Source: Kordiimonadaceae bacterium (GTDB lineage: Bacteria; Pseudomonadota; Alphaproteobacteria; Sphingomonadales; Kordiimonadaceae). From it: a stretch of DNA of 12,033 nucleotides. A program made the position numbers and the translations under genes. The stretch is from the NCBI GenBank assembly GCA_014238195.1, contig JABABO010000231.1:1-12033 (forward strand). The letters are read 5' to 3'. The notes below the pieces were generated by a model. The model saw only the letters and a program-made list of their open reading frames with translations. It was not told where the DNA came from and ran no database searches. This document shows, piece by piece, positions 1 to 7,884 of the stretch; the first letter of the stretch is position 1; each line of letters starts with the position of its first letter.

Positions 1-1
1 A

Positions 2-712
2 CAAATGGTTCCCGTGCGTGACCGCGCCGCTGTTGGCAGTATGCTATCCATGACAGGTGTGATTGATATTATCGTTCCACGGGGCGGACGTTCGTTGGTT
101 GAACGAGTGCAAACAGAAAGCCGGGTGCCTGTATTCGCCCATCTTGAAGGTATTTGCCATGTTTACATTGATGGTGCAGCAGATGCCCAGAAAGCCGTTG
201 ATATTACGGTCAATGCAAAAATGCGGCGCACGGGGATATGCGGTGCCGCTGAAACTGTGTTGATTGATGAAAAAGCTGTTCATCTTGTCGCCCCAATCGT
301 TGAGGCATTATCGGCTGCTGGATGCACCGTGCGCGGCGACAAAAGCTTGCATCCATCCCTTGAAGCGGTAAAGGCAGAAGACTGGGACACAGAATATCTT
401 GATGCCATCATATCGTTGAAAATAGTGGACTGTGTTGATGGGGCGATAACCCATATCGCTGACCATTCCAGCGGACATACCGAAAGCATTATCACTGAAG
501 ATGCAAGCGTTGCAGAAATATTCTTGCATAAAGTGGACAGTGCTATTGTCATGCATAATGCCAGCACGCAATTTGCTGATGGCGGTGAATTTGGCATGGG
601 CGCAGAAATCGGGATTGCAACGGGTCGTATTCACGCACGTGGCCCCGTAGGTTTAGAACAGCTTACAAGCTTTAAATACTGTGTACGTGGGCATGGGCAA
701 ACCCGACCTTAA
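2..712 (+). CDS. proA: Glutamate-5-semialdehyde dehydrogenase (gamma-glutamyl phosphate reductase), 5'-truncated by the window edge
   Basis: ProA reduces L-glutamyl-5-phosphate with NADPH to glutamate-5-semialdehyde, the second step of proline synthesis in the cytoplasm. The frame is open from base 2, so the ATG at base 5 is internal and not the start. About 236 residues are present, against roughly 415-425 for the whole protein, so the N-terminal Rossmann part is missing. The catalytic cysteine is visible in the conserved segment MRRTGICGAAET, with the Cys codon at 239-241. The C-terminal signature RGPVGLEQLTSFKY and the ending GHGQTRP are also typical of ProA. Only 3 bp separate the stop from nadD, so the two are very probably cotranscribed. 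Identification is firm; the missing part lies outside the window. Confidence 0.96.
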   Translation, partial: QMVPVRDRAAVGSMLSMTGVIDIIVPRGGRSLVERVQTESRVPVFAHLEGICHVYIDGAADAQKAVDITVNAKMRRTGICGAAETVLIDEKAVHLVAPIVEALSAAGCTVRGDKSLHPSLEAVKAEDWDTEYLDAIISLKIVDCVDGAITHIADHSSGHTESIITEDASVAEIFLHKVDSAIVMHNASTQFADGGEFGMGAEIGIATGRIHARGPVGLEQLTSFKYCVRGHGQTRP

Positions 713-715
713 GAT

Positions 716-1351
716 ATGACAGCCAGACCGCAAAGCCACCTGTTTACCTTAGCCGCAAAATACCGCTGCCGCAAAATAGGGTTATATGGTGGCAGTTTTA
801 ATCCTGTACATGTGGGTCATATACATGTGGCGAAAGCTGCCCTTCGCACATTGGGTATTGATGAAGTGTGGATGATGATTAGCCCCGGGAACCCCCTTAA
901 GGACCGAAGCGACCTCGCGTCGTTTGCAGATCGGCTGGCTGGTGTGCAGCGTATAACCAATAACCATCCCCATATTCACGCAAGTACAATCGAACAAGAC
1001 TTGGGTATCCATTATAGCGTTGATACGCTCAGTCAGCTTACACAAGGGCTGCCAAATACACAGTTTTTTTGGCTCATAGGTGCAGATAGCCTAGCGTCGT
1101 TTCATCAATGGCGCGATTGGTGCAAAATTGCGGAAATGCTGCCCATTGCAGTTTTTGACCGACCGTTGTATGATAATGCGAGCTTAAAGAGCCCTTTTGC
1201 CCGCAAACTTGCAAAACACCGCGTGGCATATCAGCATTTAAGCGAAAAAACTTTACCAGCTTGGTCTTTTGTGCGTATACCCCGCCACAAAGCATCAGCT
1301 ACAAAGATTCGCAACGACGTAAAAAGCGAAAGGCGCAGCCAAAACGGGTGA
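716..1351 (+). CDS. nadD: Nicotinate-nucleotide adenylyltransferase
   Basis: NadD transfers AMP from ATP to nicotinate mononucleotide to give deamido-NAD, a late step of NAD synthesis in the cytoplasm. The 211-residue length is normal for the family. The nucleotidyltransferase motif GGSFNPVHVGH is at residues 25-35. The segment WLIGADSLASFHQW is in the middle, and the C-terminal SATKIR (about 194-199) matches the family's ISST/SATxIR motif. The ATG lies 3 bp after the proA stop, so translational coupling is likely; no strong ribosome binding site is seen. The order proA-nadD-rsfS is a common alphaproteobacterial arrangement. Confidence 0.96.
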   Translation: MTARPQSHLFTLAAKYRCRKIGLYGGSFNPVHVGHIHVAKAALRTLGIDEVWMMISPGNPLKDRSDLASFADRLAGVQRITNNHPHIHASTIEQDLGIHYSVDTLSQLTQGLPNTQFFWLIGADSLASFHQWRDWCKIAEMLPIAVFDRPLYDNASLKSPFARKLAKHRVAYQHLSEKTLPAWSFVRIPRHKASATKIRNDVKSERRSQNG

Positions 1352-1358
1352 TATCCCG

Positions 1359-1364
1359 TATAAT
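1359..1364 (+). promoter_or_regulatory. Perfect -10-like hexamer between nadD and rsfS (weak promoter candidate)
   Basis: TATAAT stands 8 bp after the nadD stop and about 47 bp before the rsfS start. No convincing -35 element lies 16-18 bp upstream, where the sequence is close to CAGCCA, and there is no extended -10 TGn. It may be a chance match or a weak internal promoter in the run. Confidence 0.25.
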
Positions 1365-1399
1365 GAAGATCGTGCAATATGGCTGCACCGCATAACAAT

Positions 1400-1404
1400 A
1401 GGAG
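1400..1404 (+). promoter_or_regulatory. Ribosome binding site that fixes the TTG start of rsfS
   Basis: AGGAG lies 6 nt upstream of TTG at 1411 and is the strongest Shine-Dalgarno match in this intergenic stretch. It supports a TTG start for rsfS, because no in-frame ATG is placed to use it. Confidence 0.75.
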
Positions 1405-1410
1405 ACAGGC

Positions 1411-1806
1411 TTGCACGCAAACACCAAGGCAGACACTGCCATAAATATCACAGAAGGCCCTAGTAAATTAGCCCTTCTAAAAATCATAACCAATAGCCTT
1501 GACGACAACAAGGCCGAAGATATCAACACAATCAATCTTTCAGGAAAATCGGGCATAGCTGACTTTTTGGTCATAGCAAGTGGTCGTTCACAGCGTCAAG
1601 TTTCGGCATTGGCGCATTATGCGATTAAAGCTTTGAAAGAGAGCGGTGTTAAAGGATCAACAATTGAGGGCTTAGAGCAATCAGACTGGGTTTTAATTGA
1701 CGCAGGTGATGTTGTCGTCCATATTTTTCGCCCAGAGGTTCGCAGTTTCTATAATTTGGATAAAATGTGGGAAACCAACCTTGAAAGCAGTGATCCTGTA
1801 AACTGA
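1411..1806 (+). CDS. rsfS: Ribosomal silencing factor RsfS (Iojap/DUF143 family)
   Basis: RsfS binds ribosomal protein uL14 on the 50S subunit and blocks subunit joining, lowering translation during starvation. The 131-residue protein carries the Iojap core: DDNKAEDINTINLSGKSG, then IADFLVIASGRSQRQV, then GLEQSDWVLIDAGDVVVHIF and a C-terminal YNLDKMW segment. The start is TTG at 1411, chosen because a good AGGAG sits 6 nt upstream and the family core begins soon after. A lower-efficiency start codon could keep the level low, but that is inference. The gene sits between nadD and rlmH, a conserved grouping in many bacteria. Confidence 0.93.
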   Translation: MHANTKADTAINITEGPSKLALLKIITNSLDDNKAEDINTINLSGKSGIADFLVIASGRSQRQVSALAHYAIKALKESGVKGSTIEGLEQSDWVLIDAGDVVVHIFRPEVRSFYNLDKMWETNLESSDPVN

Positions 1807-1833
1807 AATTGGCGTTCAACTTCTTGCACCCAT

Positions 1834-1864
1834 TTGACACACTTGCTAAAAGGTGATTTAGACT
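1834..1864 (+). promoter_or_regulatory. Candidate promoter upstream of rlmH
   Basis: A perfect -35-like TTGACA is at 1834-1839 in the 96-bp gap after rsfS. The matching -10 is unclear: TTTAGA at 17-bp spacing or TAGACT at 19-bp spacing, both imperfect. It could drive rlmH and gpmI separately from the upstream genes. Confidence 0.35.
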
Positions 1865-1902
1865 AAACACGGGTATTACGTCGCAATGTTTTAGGGCAGA
1901 AA

Positions 1903-2364
1903 TTGAAAATTACGATGATCGCAGTGGGCCGCATGCAGCGTGGGCCCGAACTAGACATGATTGGCACCTATTTAAAGCGCCTGCCATGGAAATCTGAAAT
2001 CATTGAAATTGATATAAAAAAGCAGTTTGTTAATGCCGAAGACCGTAAAGCACGAGAGGCTGAAAAATTGCTACAGGCTATCCCTCAAGGGGCGGCTGTT
2101 ATCGTCTTGGACGAGCGAGGTGCAGCCCTATCATCCCGCGATTTTGCTAAAAAAATTGAGCATTTTCAATTACAAGCTTTTAATAATTTAGCTTTCATAA
2201 TCGGCGGTGCTGATGGGTTGCATGAAAGTGTGCGCTTACGGGCCGATTTAAAACTAGCCTTTGGTACATTATCGTGGCCTCATATGCTGGTTCGCGTTAT
2301 GCTCGCTGAACAAATATATAGGGTTTGGTCTATTTTGAGTGGTCATCCATATCATAGGGATTAA
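1903..2364 (+). CDS. rlmH: 23S rRNA (pseudouridine1915-N3)-methyltransferase RlmH (SPOUT family)
   Basis: RlmH methylates N3 of pseudouridine 1915 in helix 69 of 23S rRNA, using S-adenosylmethionine on assembled 70S ribosomes. The length is 153 residues against about 155 for the family. The N-terminus MKITMIAVGRM is typical. The SAM-binding knot is represented by FIIGGADGLHESV (98-110). The hallmark C-terminus runs through LSWPHMLVRVMLAEQIYR to GHPYHRD. The TTG start at 1903 gives this N-terminus; an ATG 12 bp later at 1915 would remove the first beta strand and is less likely. The Shine-Dalgarno is weak (AGGGCAGA upstream). Confidence 0.95.
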   Translation: MKITMIAVGRMQRGPELDMIGTYLKRLPWKSEIIEIDIKKQFVNAEDRKAREAEKLLQAIPQGAAVIVLDERGAALSSRDFAKKIEHFQLQAFNNLAFIIGGADGLHESVRLRADLKLAFGTLSWPHMLVRVMLAEQIYRVWSILSGHPYHRD

Positions 2365-2386
2365 AAGCTAGTGGGATTAATGATTA

Positions 2387-2415
2387 TTGAGTTAAGACTG
2401 ACCTTAAATGATAAA
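2387..2415 (+). promoter_or_regulatory. Weak candidate promoter upstream of gpmI
   Basis: TTGAGT (2387-2392) and GATAAA (2410-2415) are separated by exactly 17 bp in the 70-bp gap between rlmH and gpmI. Each matches 4 of 6 consensus bases. Transcription would start about 12-13 nt before the gpmI ATG. Support is only by pattern. Confidence 0.25.
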
Positions 2416-2434
2416 TGTGCGAAAGTGATAGAAG

Positions 2435-3964
2435 ATGAGTTATAAAACGGTAGTTCTTTGTATTTTAGATGGCTTTGGTTACCGAGAAGATATTGCAGAT
2501 AATGCGATTAAGCTTGCTAAAACCCCAACATATGATCGTTTATGGCAGACTGCCCGACGGGCGATGCTGGCGACAAGTGGCTTAAGTGTTGGCCTGCCAG
2601 ATGGCCAAATGGGCAATAGCGAAGTTGGTCACATGAATTTAGGCTGTGGCCGTGTTATGCTGCAAGACCTACCCCGCATTGATGATGCGATAAGCAATGA
2701 TACACTGAATGTGAACACCGAACTGGTAACATTCATTCATAAATTAAAAAGTAGCGGTGGGACAGCCCACATTATGGGGCTTTTATCACCTGGCGGTGTC
2801 CATAGTCATCAAAATCATACGGCAGCGTTGGTGAAAGCCTGTGACGCGTCAGGTGTCCCTGTGGAAGTCCATGTCATTACCGATGGCCGTGATACGCCCC
2901 CTCGCAGCGCAGGACCTTTCATTGAGCAATTTGAAAAGGACATTCGGTATTGCCAGAACGCATCCATCGCAACTGTGACAGGTCGTTATTGGGCTATGGA
3001 CCGCGATAACCGCTGGGAACGGGTGATAAAAGCTTATAACGTTATGACACTTGGTGATGGGCTTCAATCTGCTGCAAATGCCACAGATGCCATTAAGAAC
3101 GCTTATAACCGTGATGAAAATGATGAATTTGTCAGTGCGACAATCATCAATGATTATCAAGGCATGCGGGACGGTGATGGGTTGCTGTGCGCTAATTTTC
3201 GTGCAGACCGAGCCCGCGAAATCCTGACCGCTTTTGTGGACCCTGATTTTACAGGGTTTGAGCGCACAAAAACAATTCAATTCGCAGCGCAGTCAGGCAT
3301 GGTGGAATATTCTAGTGCCTTAAATACTTTTATGCCCTGCCTGTTCCCCTCGGAAGTTGTTAAGGATAGCTTCGGCGAAGTGTTAGCCAAGCAAAATATC
3401 CCACAGCTTCGCATCGCAGAAACCGAAAAATATGCGCATGTCACTTTTTTCTTCAACGGTGGTCGTGAAGATGCCTTTGCAGGTGAGGACCGCATTCTGA
3501 TTCCCAGCCCTGATGTTGCGACATACGACTTAAAACCTGAAATGTCAGCGTATGATGTCACGGATAAACTTGTGGCAGCGATTGAAAGCCGTAAATATGG
3601 CGCAATTATTGTTAATTATGCTAACCCCGATATGGTGGGTCATACTGGAGTATTGCAGGCGGCAATCAAAGCTGTTGAAACCATTGATGCCTGTATCACA
3701 CGGCTTGAAACGGCTGTAAACCATATTGGCGGCGTGATGATTGTCACAGCCGATCATGGGAATGTCGAATTGATGAAAGATCAGCAAACGGGTCAACCGC
3801 ATACGGCGCATACAAATTTTGATGTTCCCGCTTTACTCGTTGGCCGTGATATGGCCTTTGAAGATGGGGCTTTGGCAGATGTCGCACCCACACTTCTTGC
3901 CTTGATGGGGTTAGATCAACCCGCCCTTATGACTGGCAAAAGCTTGGTTAAAACTGCTGAATAA
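2435..3964 (+). CDS. gpmI: 2,3-bisphosphoglycerate-independent phosphoglycerate mutase
   Basis: GpmI interconverts 3- and 2-phosphoglycerate in glycolysis and gluconeogenesis through a phosphoserine intermediate, with two metal ions (usually Mn). The protein has 509 residues, the normal length. The alkaline-phosphatase-like metal site begins at LDGFG (Asp12), and the catalytic serine is Ser62 in MGNSEVGHMNLG. The substrate-binding insert shows HVITDGRDTPPRSA and TGRYWAMDRDNRWER. The second metal-site half shows VNYANPDMVGHTG, VTADHGNVE and PHTAHTNFDVPALL. The protein is intact with no odd substitutions seen. It lies immediately upstream of the envelope genes envC-ctpA, an order I associate with alphaproteobacteria; function does not obviously link them. 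Confidence 0.97.
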   Translation: MSYKTVVLCILDGFGYREDIADNAIKLAKTPTYDRLWQTARRAMLATSGLSVGLPDGQMGNSEVGHMNLGCGRVMLQDLPRIDDAISNDTLNVNTELVTFIHKLKSSGGTAHIMGLLSPGGVHSHQNHTAALVKACDASGVPVEVHVITDGRDTPPRSAGPFIEQFEKDIRYCQNASIATVTGRYWAMDRDNRWERVIKAYNVMTLGDGLQSAANATDAIKNAYNRDENDEFVSATIINDYQGMRDGDGLLCANFRADRAREILTAFVDPDFTGFERTKTIQFAAQSGMVEYSSALNTFMPCLFPSEVVKDSFGEVLAKQNIPQLRIAETEKYAHVTFFFNGGREDAFAGEDRILIPSPDVATYDLKPEMSAYDVTDKLVAAIESRKYGAIIVNYANPDMVGHTGVLQAAIKAVETIDACITRLETAVNHIGGVMIVTADHGNVELMKDQQTGQPHTAHTNFDVPALLVGRDMAFEDGALADVAPTLLALMGLDQPALMTGKSLVKTAE

Positions 3965-3986
3965 AACGGTTAAAATATCACTCAAA

Positions 3987-5168
3987 ATGGCCTCGGTTTT
4001 TCTGTTCCTTGGGACAGGGGCGCAGCCTAATTACGGGCTAGCACAGGATTCGGGTACAGCCGAGCAGCGGCTGAGTGATATTGAAGCCACTATTGCGGAC
4101 AGTGAAAACCGCAAGCAAGCATTAGAGCAAGATGCCCAAACATTCATGAGCGAAGCAGAGCAAGCCAAGCAAAAGCTTATTACGATAGCTGGGGATATTC
4201 AAAAGGCCGAAACATTGGCAACACAGTTAGAAGACCGTATCAACAGTTTAGAAAGTGACATTGCTAACAAGCAGTCAGCCTTGGATACTAGACGCGGCGA
4301 GCTGGTGCATTTGTTGGCGGCCCTTGAACGTTTAACATCGCGCCCTGCCGCCTCGGCACTGTTGCAACCTGGTGCCGCGCTGGAAACGGCCCGCACAACA
4401 AGCTTGCTGGGACGTATGGTCCCCTCTATTCAGGAAAAAGCGTCAGCTTTGAAAATGGAACTTATGGCTTTGGTGGTTTTGCAGGAAGATGTGTCAGCCC
4501 AGCGATTTGCCCTAAAAGACACGTTAGTAACCCTAACCGATAAACGCGGTGAATTAGATGCGTTGCGGGTTGCACGACTTGGCGAATCATTAAAAGCACG
4601 CCGTGCAGCAGAAATTGAGCAACGCAGAATTATGAAACTGGCACGGCAAGCACGTAATATTAAGGATTTGATCGCTAAATTAGCTCAAGAGGCCGCAAAA
4701 GCAGAGGAAGAGGCAGCGCGTGCGGCTAAGTTAAATAATATTCCATACCCAAAACCGCGCCCAAGTGTGAATATGAACCGCCGTAAAGGAGCTTTGCCTT
4801 ATCCAGTTTCTGGGCGTTTAAAAACTCGGTTCGGGGCGCAGGATGGTTCAATAAAAAGCCGTGGAATACATATTACAGCACGGCGCGGCGGACAAGTTGT
4901 GGCCCCATATGATGGGCAGATTGTTTTTTCTGGTCCGTTCAGAGATTACGGACAGCTCTTGATCATTGCCCATAGTGGTGGTTATCATAGTTTACTAGCA
5001 GGGCTTGATACTCAGTACGGTGTTGTTGGGCAGTGGGTTTTAACAGGCGAACCGATTGGTACAATGACCAAAACAAAAAGGGATGCGAATTTGTATATGG
5101 AACTGCGGCACAATGGCCAAGCTATAAACCCATTGCCTTGGTTACAAAAAACGATTGCGACCCGCTAA
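3987..5168 (+). CDS. envC: EnvC-like murein hydrolase activator (coiled coil plus degenerate M23/LytM domain)
   Basis: EnvC-type proteins are periplasmic and activate N-acetylmuramoyl-L-alanine amidases for daughter-cell separation. About 393 residues are seen. A short hydrophobic stretch (3-12) ends near GLAQ, followed by long heptad-rich helical regions (about 24-115 and 150-250), a Pro-rich linker (PYPKPRPS) and a LytM domain (about 268-388) ending NPLPWL. The zinc ligands of active M23 enzymes appear lost: HxGxD reads SRGIH (291-295), and HLHFE reads NLYME (368-372). The domain is therefore probably a non-catalytic activator. The start is uncertain: there is no Shine-Dalgarno before ATG 3987, and the signal n-region lacks positive charge. 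The frame stays open upstream into gpmI with basic residues (NKTVKISLK), so a rare upstream start is possible. The gene lies 25 bp before ctpA. Confidence 0.88.
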   Translation: MASVFLFLGTGAQPNYGLAQDSGTAEQRLSDIEATIADSENRKQALEQDAQTFMSEAEQAKQKLITIAGDIQKAETLATQLEDRINSLESDIANKQSALDTRRGELVHLLAALERLTSRPAASALLQPGAALETARTTSLLGRMVPSIQEKASALKMELMALVVLQEDVSAQRFALKDTLVTLTDKRGELDALRVARLGESLKARRAAEIEQRRIMKLARQARNIKDLIAKLAQEAAKAEEEAARAAKLNNIPYPKPRPSVNMNRRKGALPYPVSGRLKTRFGAQDGSIKSRGIHITARRGGQVVAPYDGQIVFSGPFRDYGQLLIIAHSGGYHSLLAGLDTQYGVVGQWVLTGEPIGTMTKTKRDANLYMELRHNGQAINPLPWLQKTIATR

Positions 5169-5178
5169 AAATACGGTT

Positions 5179-5186
5179 AGGAAAGG
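5179..5186 (+). promoter_or_regulatory. Ribosome binding site deciding the ctpA start
   Basis: AGGAAAGG ends 7 nt before ATG 5194. It supports that start over an in-frame ATG-like codon position further upstream (5155), which would overlap the end of envC and put a charged, non-signal segment in front of the signal peptide. Confidence 0.6.
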
Positions 5187-5193
5187 CCAAAGA

Positions 5194-6645
5194 ATGCTCA
5201 AATTTCTCTCAAAACTAGCCATCGCGGTTTGTGTTGTTTTTTGCACTGCTGTGCCTGTTAGTAGCCCTGTCTACGCGGAAAAAGCATCGCAAGAAGATAT
5301 TTACGAGCAGCTTGATCTCTTGATGCGTATTTTTCAGCGTGTACGGTCTGAATATGTAGATGAAGTCGATGACCGCGCCGTCATTGAGGCGGCCATTCAA
5401 GGCATGTTAAAATCACTGGACCCGCACTCCACATACATGAATGCCGATATGTATGAACAAGTGCGTGTTCAAATGGAAGGTGAATATGGGGGGCTTGGCA
5501 TAGAAGTGCAAATGGACCAAGGCTTGGTTAAAGTTGTCTCGCCGATTGATGACACACCAGCCGACCGTGCAGGTATTATGGGCGGCGATTATATTACCCA
5601 TATTGACGGTGAAGCAGTTCTGGGTAGTACATTGAATGAGGCTGTCAAAAAAATGCGCGGACCCGTGGGTGCCCCTATTGTTATAACTGTGATTCGTGAA
5701 GATCAGCCAGATGCCGTTGATATTGAAATCATCCGCGAAAGCATACGGGTGCGATCTGTGCGCCACCGCATTGAAGAAGACACTATTGGTTATATTCGGA
5801 TTACAACATTTAATATGCAAACAGGCGAAGGTGTGGAAAATGCCGTTCAAAAACTGCGTAAAGAAGTGGGGGACGACCTAGATGGGGTCATTATTGATCT
5901 GCGCAATAACCCTGGGGGTTTGCTACGGGAAGCCATCCGCGTTTCTGACGCTTTCCTAAGTCAAGGCGAAATTGTCTCCACTCGTGGACGAAAGCGTCAA
6001 AATAACAGCCGCTGGTACGCCGAAGATGGCGACTTGCTGGATGGGCTCCCCATTGTTGTTCTTGTCAATGCTTATAGCGCCAGTGCTTCTGAAATTGTTG
6101 CTGGGGCATTACAAGATCAGCGCCGAGCAGTTGTTATTGGTGACAAAACCTTTGGTAAGGGCACGGTGCAAAGTGAAATCCGCTTAGGCCGTGATGGTGA
6201 CCAAGCGATCAGGTTAACGACAGCGCGTTACTATACCCCCAGTGGGCGGTCCATACAGGAACGCGGTGTGGAACCAGATATTGAAGTTTTATTCCCGCAG
6301 CAACGCCGCACCCGAAGGTCGCCAAGACGCGAGAGTGATTTAACGGGTCATATGAGCAATGATCAAACCGATCTTGACCGCGCGGGTGAGGGGGATGACA
6401 AAGGCACAGAAACACCTGAGGTAAAAACTAAGGAAGAGGCCGTCTCCGAGCAGAAAGAACCCGCAACAGAAACCCCCACCACTGCCGCCATTGCACCCAC
6501 TGCCCCTATTGTAGACGTGCAACTCAATTATGCGATTAAGCTTTTAAAAAACATGTCATCAGCCCCGCTGGGTGATATAGCCCATCCAACGGCGAAAAAT
6601 GATAAAACTGCAACGATAGCCCCTACTGGGTCAAAAGTAGGATAA
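5194..6645 (+). CDS. ctpA: Carboxy-terminal processing serine protease, S41 family with PDZ domain
   Basis: CtpA/Prc-type proteases cut periplasmic proteins near their C-termini, in several bacteria including peptidoglycan hydrolases and their regulators. With the start at 5194 the protein has 483 residues. A signal peptide (basic MLKFLSK, hydrophobic core, PVYA cleavage near residue 28) shows export. A PDZ domain spans roughly 90-180 with YGGLGIEV and GDYITHIDGE. The S41 domain follows with VIIDLRNNPGG (232-242). The catalytic dyad is Ser297 in YSASASE and Lys322 in FGKGTVQ, 25 residues apart as in E. coli Prc; Gln326 follows. The core ends near IEVLF (367). The last ~115 residues are a basic patch, then a Glu/Thr/Pro-rich tail, then a short helix. 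It lies between envC and the yibQ-type gene with short gaps, probably one operon. Confidence 0.95.
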   Translation: MLKFLSKLAIAVCVVFCTAVPVSSPVYAEKASQEDIYEQLDLLMRIFQRVRSEYVDEVDDRAVIEAAIQGMLKSLDPHSTYMNADMYEQVRVQMEGEYGGLGIEVQMDQGLVKVVSPIDDTPADRAGIMGGDYITHIDGEAVLGSTLNEAVKKMRGPVGAPIVITVIREDQPDAVDIEIIRESIRVRSVRHRIEEDTIGYIRITTFNMQTGEGVENAVQKLRKEVGDDLDGVIIDLRNNPGGLLREAIRVSDAFLSQGEIVSTRGRKRQNNSRWYAEDGDLLDGLPIVVLVNAYSASASEIVAGALQDQRRAVVIGDKTFGKGTVQSEIRLGRDGDQAIRLTTARYYTPSGRSIQERGVEPDIEVLFPQQRRTRRSPRRESDLTGHMSNDQTDLDRAGEGDDKGTETPEVKTKEEAVSEQKEPATETPTTAAIAPTAPIVDVQLNYAIKLLKNMSSAPLGDIAHPTAKNDKTATIAPTGSKVG

Positions 6646-6661
6646 TGATTAAAAGGAGCAT

Positions 6662-7870
6662 ATGGTGCCAACAAGCTTAAATGCATTATTGATGGCATGG
6701 GGGATTAGTTTAATCCTAGTACTGGGTGGCGTTATTGTCACGGAACTAAGTTATGATGCTGCACTGCATAGCGATAAAGCATCTGAAACAGATGTAGGCG
6801 GGGATATGGTCCCTAGTCCTGATAAAGGGCCAGAGGCGACACAGGCCAGCCCGCCTGGTAAACCAGAAACTGCTGACCAAAGCGCGTCGACAACAACGCA
6901 ATCATCCCCTGTGCCAGCACCAGGTGAAACGTCTGAAACTATTACTGACAGATATTCGAAGGTTGCAGACACATCAATAGAAGCTGAGCCAGAAGCGGCT
7001 AGCAATATTATCAACAGTTCTAAAAACAATGCGGATACCTCTGCTTTACCAAAGTCAGCAAAGGTGATCCCTGTGAACGCAGTTCCTGACTTGTTGGAAG
7101 ACAGTGCCCAAGGCCCCCTACCAAAAATTGGGGAAAATGGGAGTAGACCGATGAGTGTTTATGCGGGGCCACATCCCGATGATGACACCATACCCCGTAT
7201 TGCGATTGTCATGAGCGACTTAGGCCAAAGCAGCCGCCGCACAAAACGTGCTGTGGGGGATTTACCGAAAGCGATCACCTTTGCTTTTTCGCCTTATGGC
7301 AGTCAATTAAATGACTGGGCGCAGCAATCCCGTGAACTTGGTCACGAAGTGATGTTGATGATCCCTATGGAGCCTTTGAATTATCCTCAAAATGACCCTG
7401 GTCCGCTAACACTCCTTGCGGAATATAGTATGCGGCAAAATACGAATATGCTGCGGTCTAGCCTAAGCCGTATGACAGGATACACAGGCGTTGTTAATCA
7501 TATGGGATCGCGCTTTACGGCTGCTGGTGATAGTATTCGCCCTGTGTTGGAAGAACTGAAAAGCCGCGGCCTGATGTTCCTAGACAGTCGGTCAACCCGC
7601 TACAGCCAAGCTGGCCGTATTGCCCAAGAGCTCGGCTTGCCCGTGGCGATCAATAACCGCTATATTGATAATGATGTCAACGCGACAGAAATTGCTAACC
7701 AACTGGCGGAACTTGAAAAGCGAGCGAACGTGCAAGGGGCAGCGCTTGGGATGGCACGGCCTTACCCTGTTACGATTGATAATTTAAAATTATGGGCGGC
7801 AGGGCTTGGCGAACGTGGTTTTATACTGGTTCCTGCCAGTGCCATCGCGAACCGTCAAGTTATCCGCTAG
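6662..7870 (+). CDS. yibQ: Divergent polysaccharide deacetylase (DUF610/YibQ family), membrane anchored
   Basis: The family is related to NodB-type carbohydrate deacetylases; its substrate is not established. The 402-residue protein has one N-terminal transmembrane anchor (about 7-27). A long Ser/Thr/Pro/Glu-rich, probably unstructured periplasmic linker follows to about residue 175, then the catalytic-like domain. Family landmarks are PRIAIVMSDLG (178-188), a stretch with LMIPMEPLNYP, VVNHMGSRFTA with His280, and LMFLDSRSTRYS followed by INNRYIDNDVN. The first Asp of the usual IDDLG motif is Ser185 here, while Asp186 remains, so activity is uncertain. AGGAG lies only 3 nt before ATG 6662; the GTG at 6665 would have better spacing (6 nt) and removes only one residue. 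The gene is 16 bp after ctpA and 14 bp before rppH. The symbol is by family resemblance. Confidence 0.88.
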   Translation: MVPTSLNALLMAWGISLILVLGGVIVTELSYDAALHSDKASETDVGGDMVPSPDKGPEATQASPPGKPETADQSASTTTQSSPVPAPGETSETITDRYSKVADTSIEAEPEAASNIINSSKNNADTSALPKSAKVIPVNAVPDLLEDSAQGPLPKIGENGSRPMSVYAGPHPDDDTIPRIAIVMSDLGQSSRRTKRAVGDLPKAITFAFSPYGSQLNDWAQQSRELGHEVMLMIPMEPLNYPQNDPGPLTLLAEYSMRQNTNMLRSSLSRMTGYTGVVNHMGSRFTAAGDSIRPVLEELKSRGLMFLDSRSTRYSQAGRIAQELGLPVAINNRYIDNDVNATEIANQLAELEKRANVQGAALGMARPYPVTIDNLKLWAAGLGERGFILVPASAIANRQVIR

Positions 7871-7884
7871 AGTGAGTTTATCCT

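Noticed and set aside
2849..3280. 143-codon minus-strand open frame inside gpmI
   Set aside because: Shadow of a fully intact gpmI; no independent start signal or recognisable product.
5413..5850. 145-codon minus-strand open frame inside ctpA
   Set aside because: It lies wholly within the PDZ/S41 coding region, whose motifs are intact; the antisense product is Cys/His/Asn-rich in a way typical of antisense reading.
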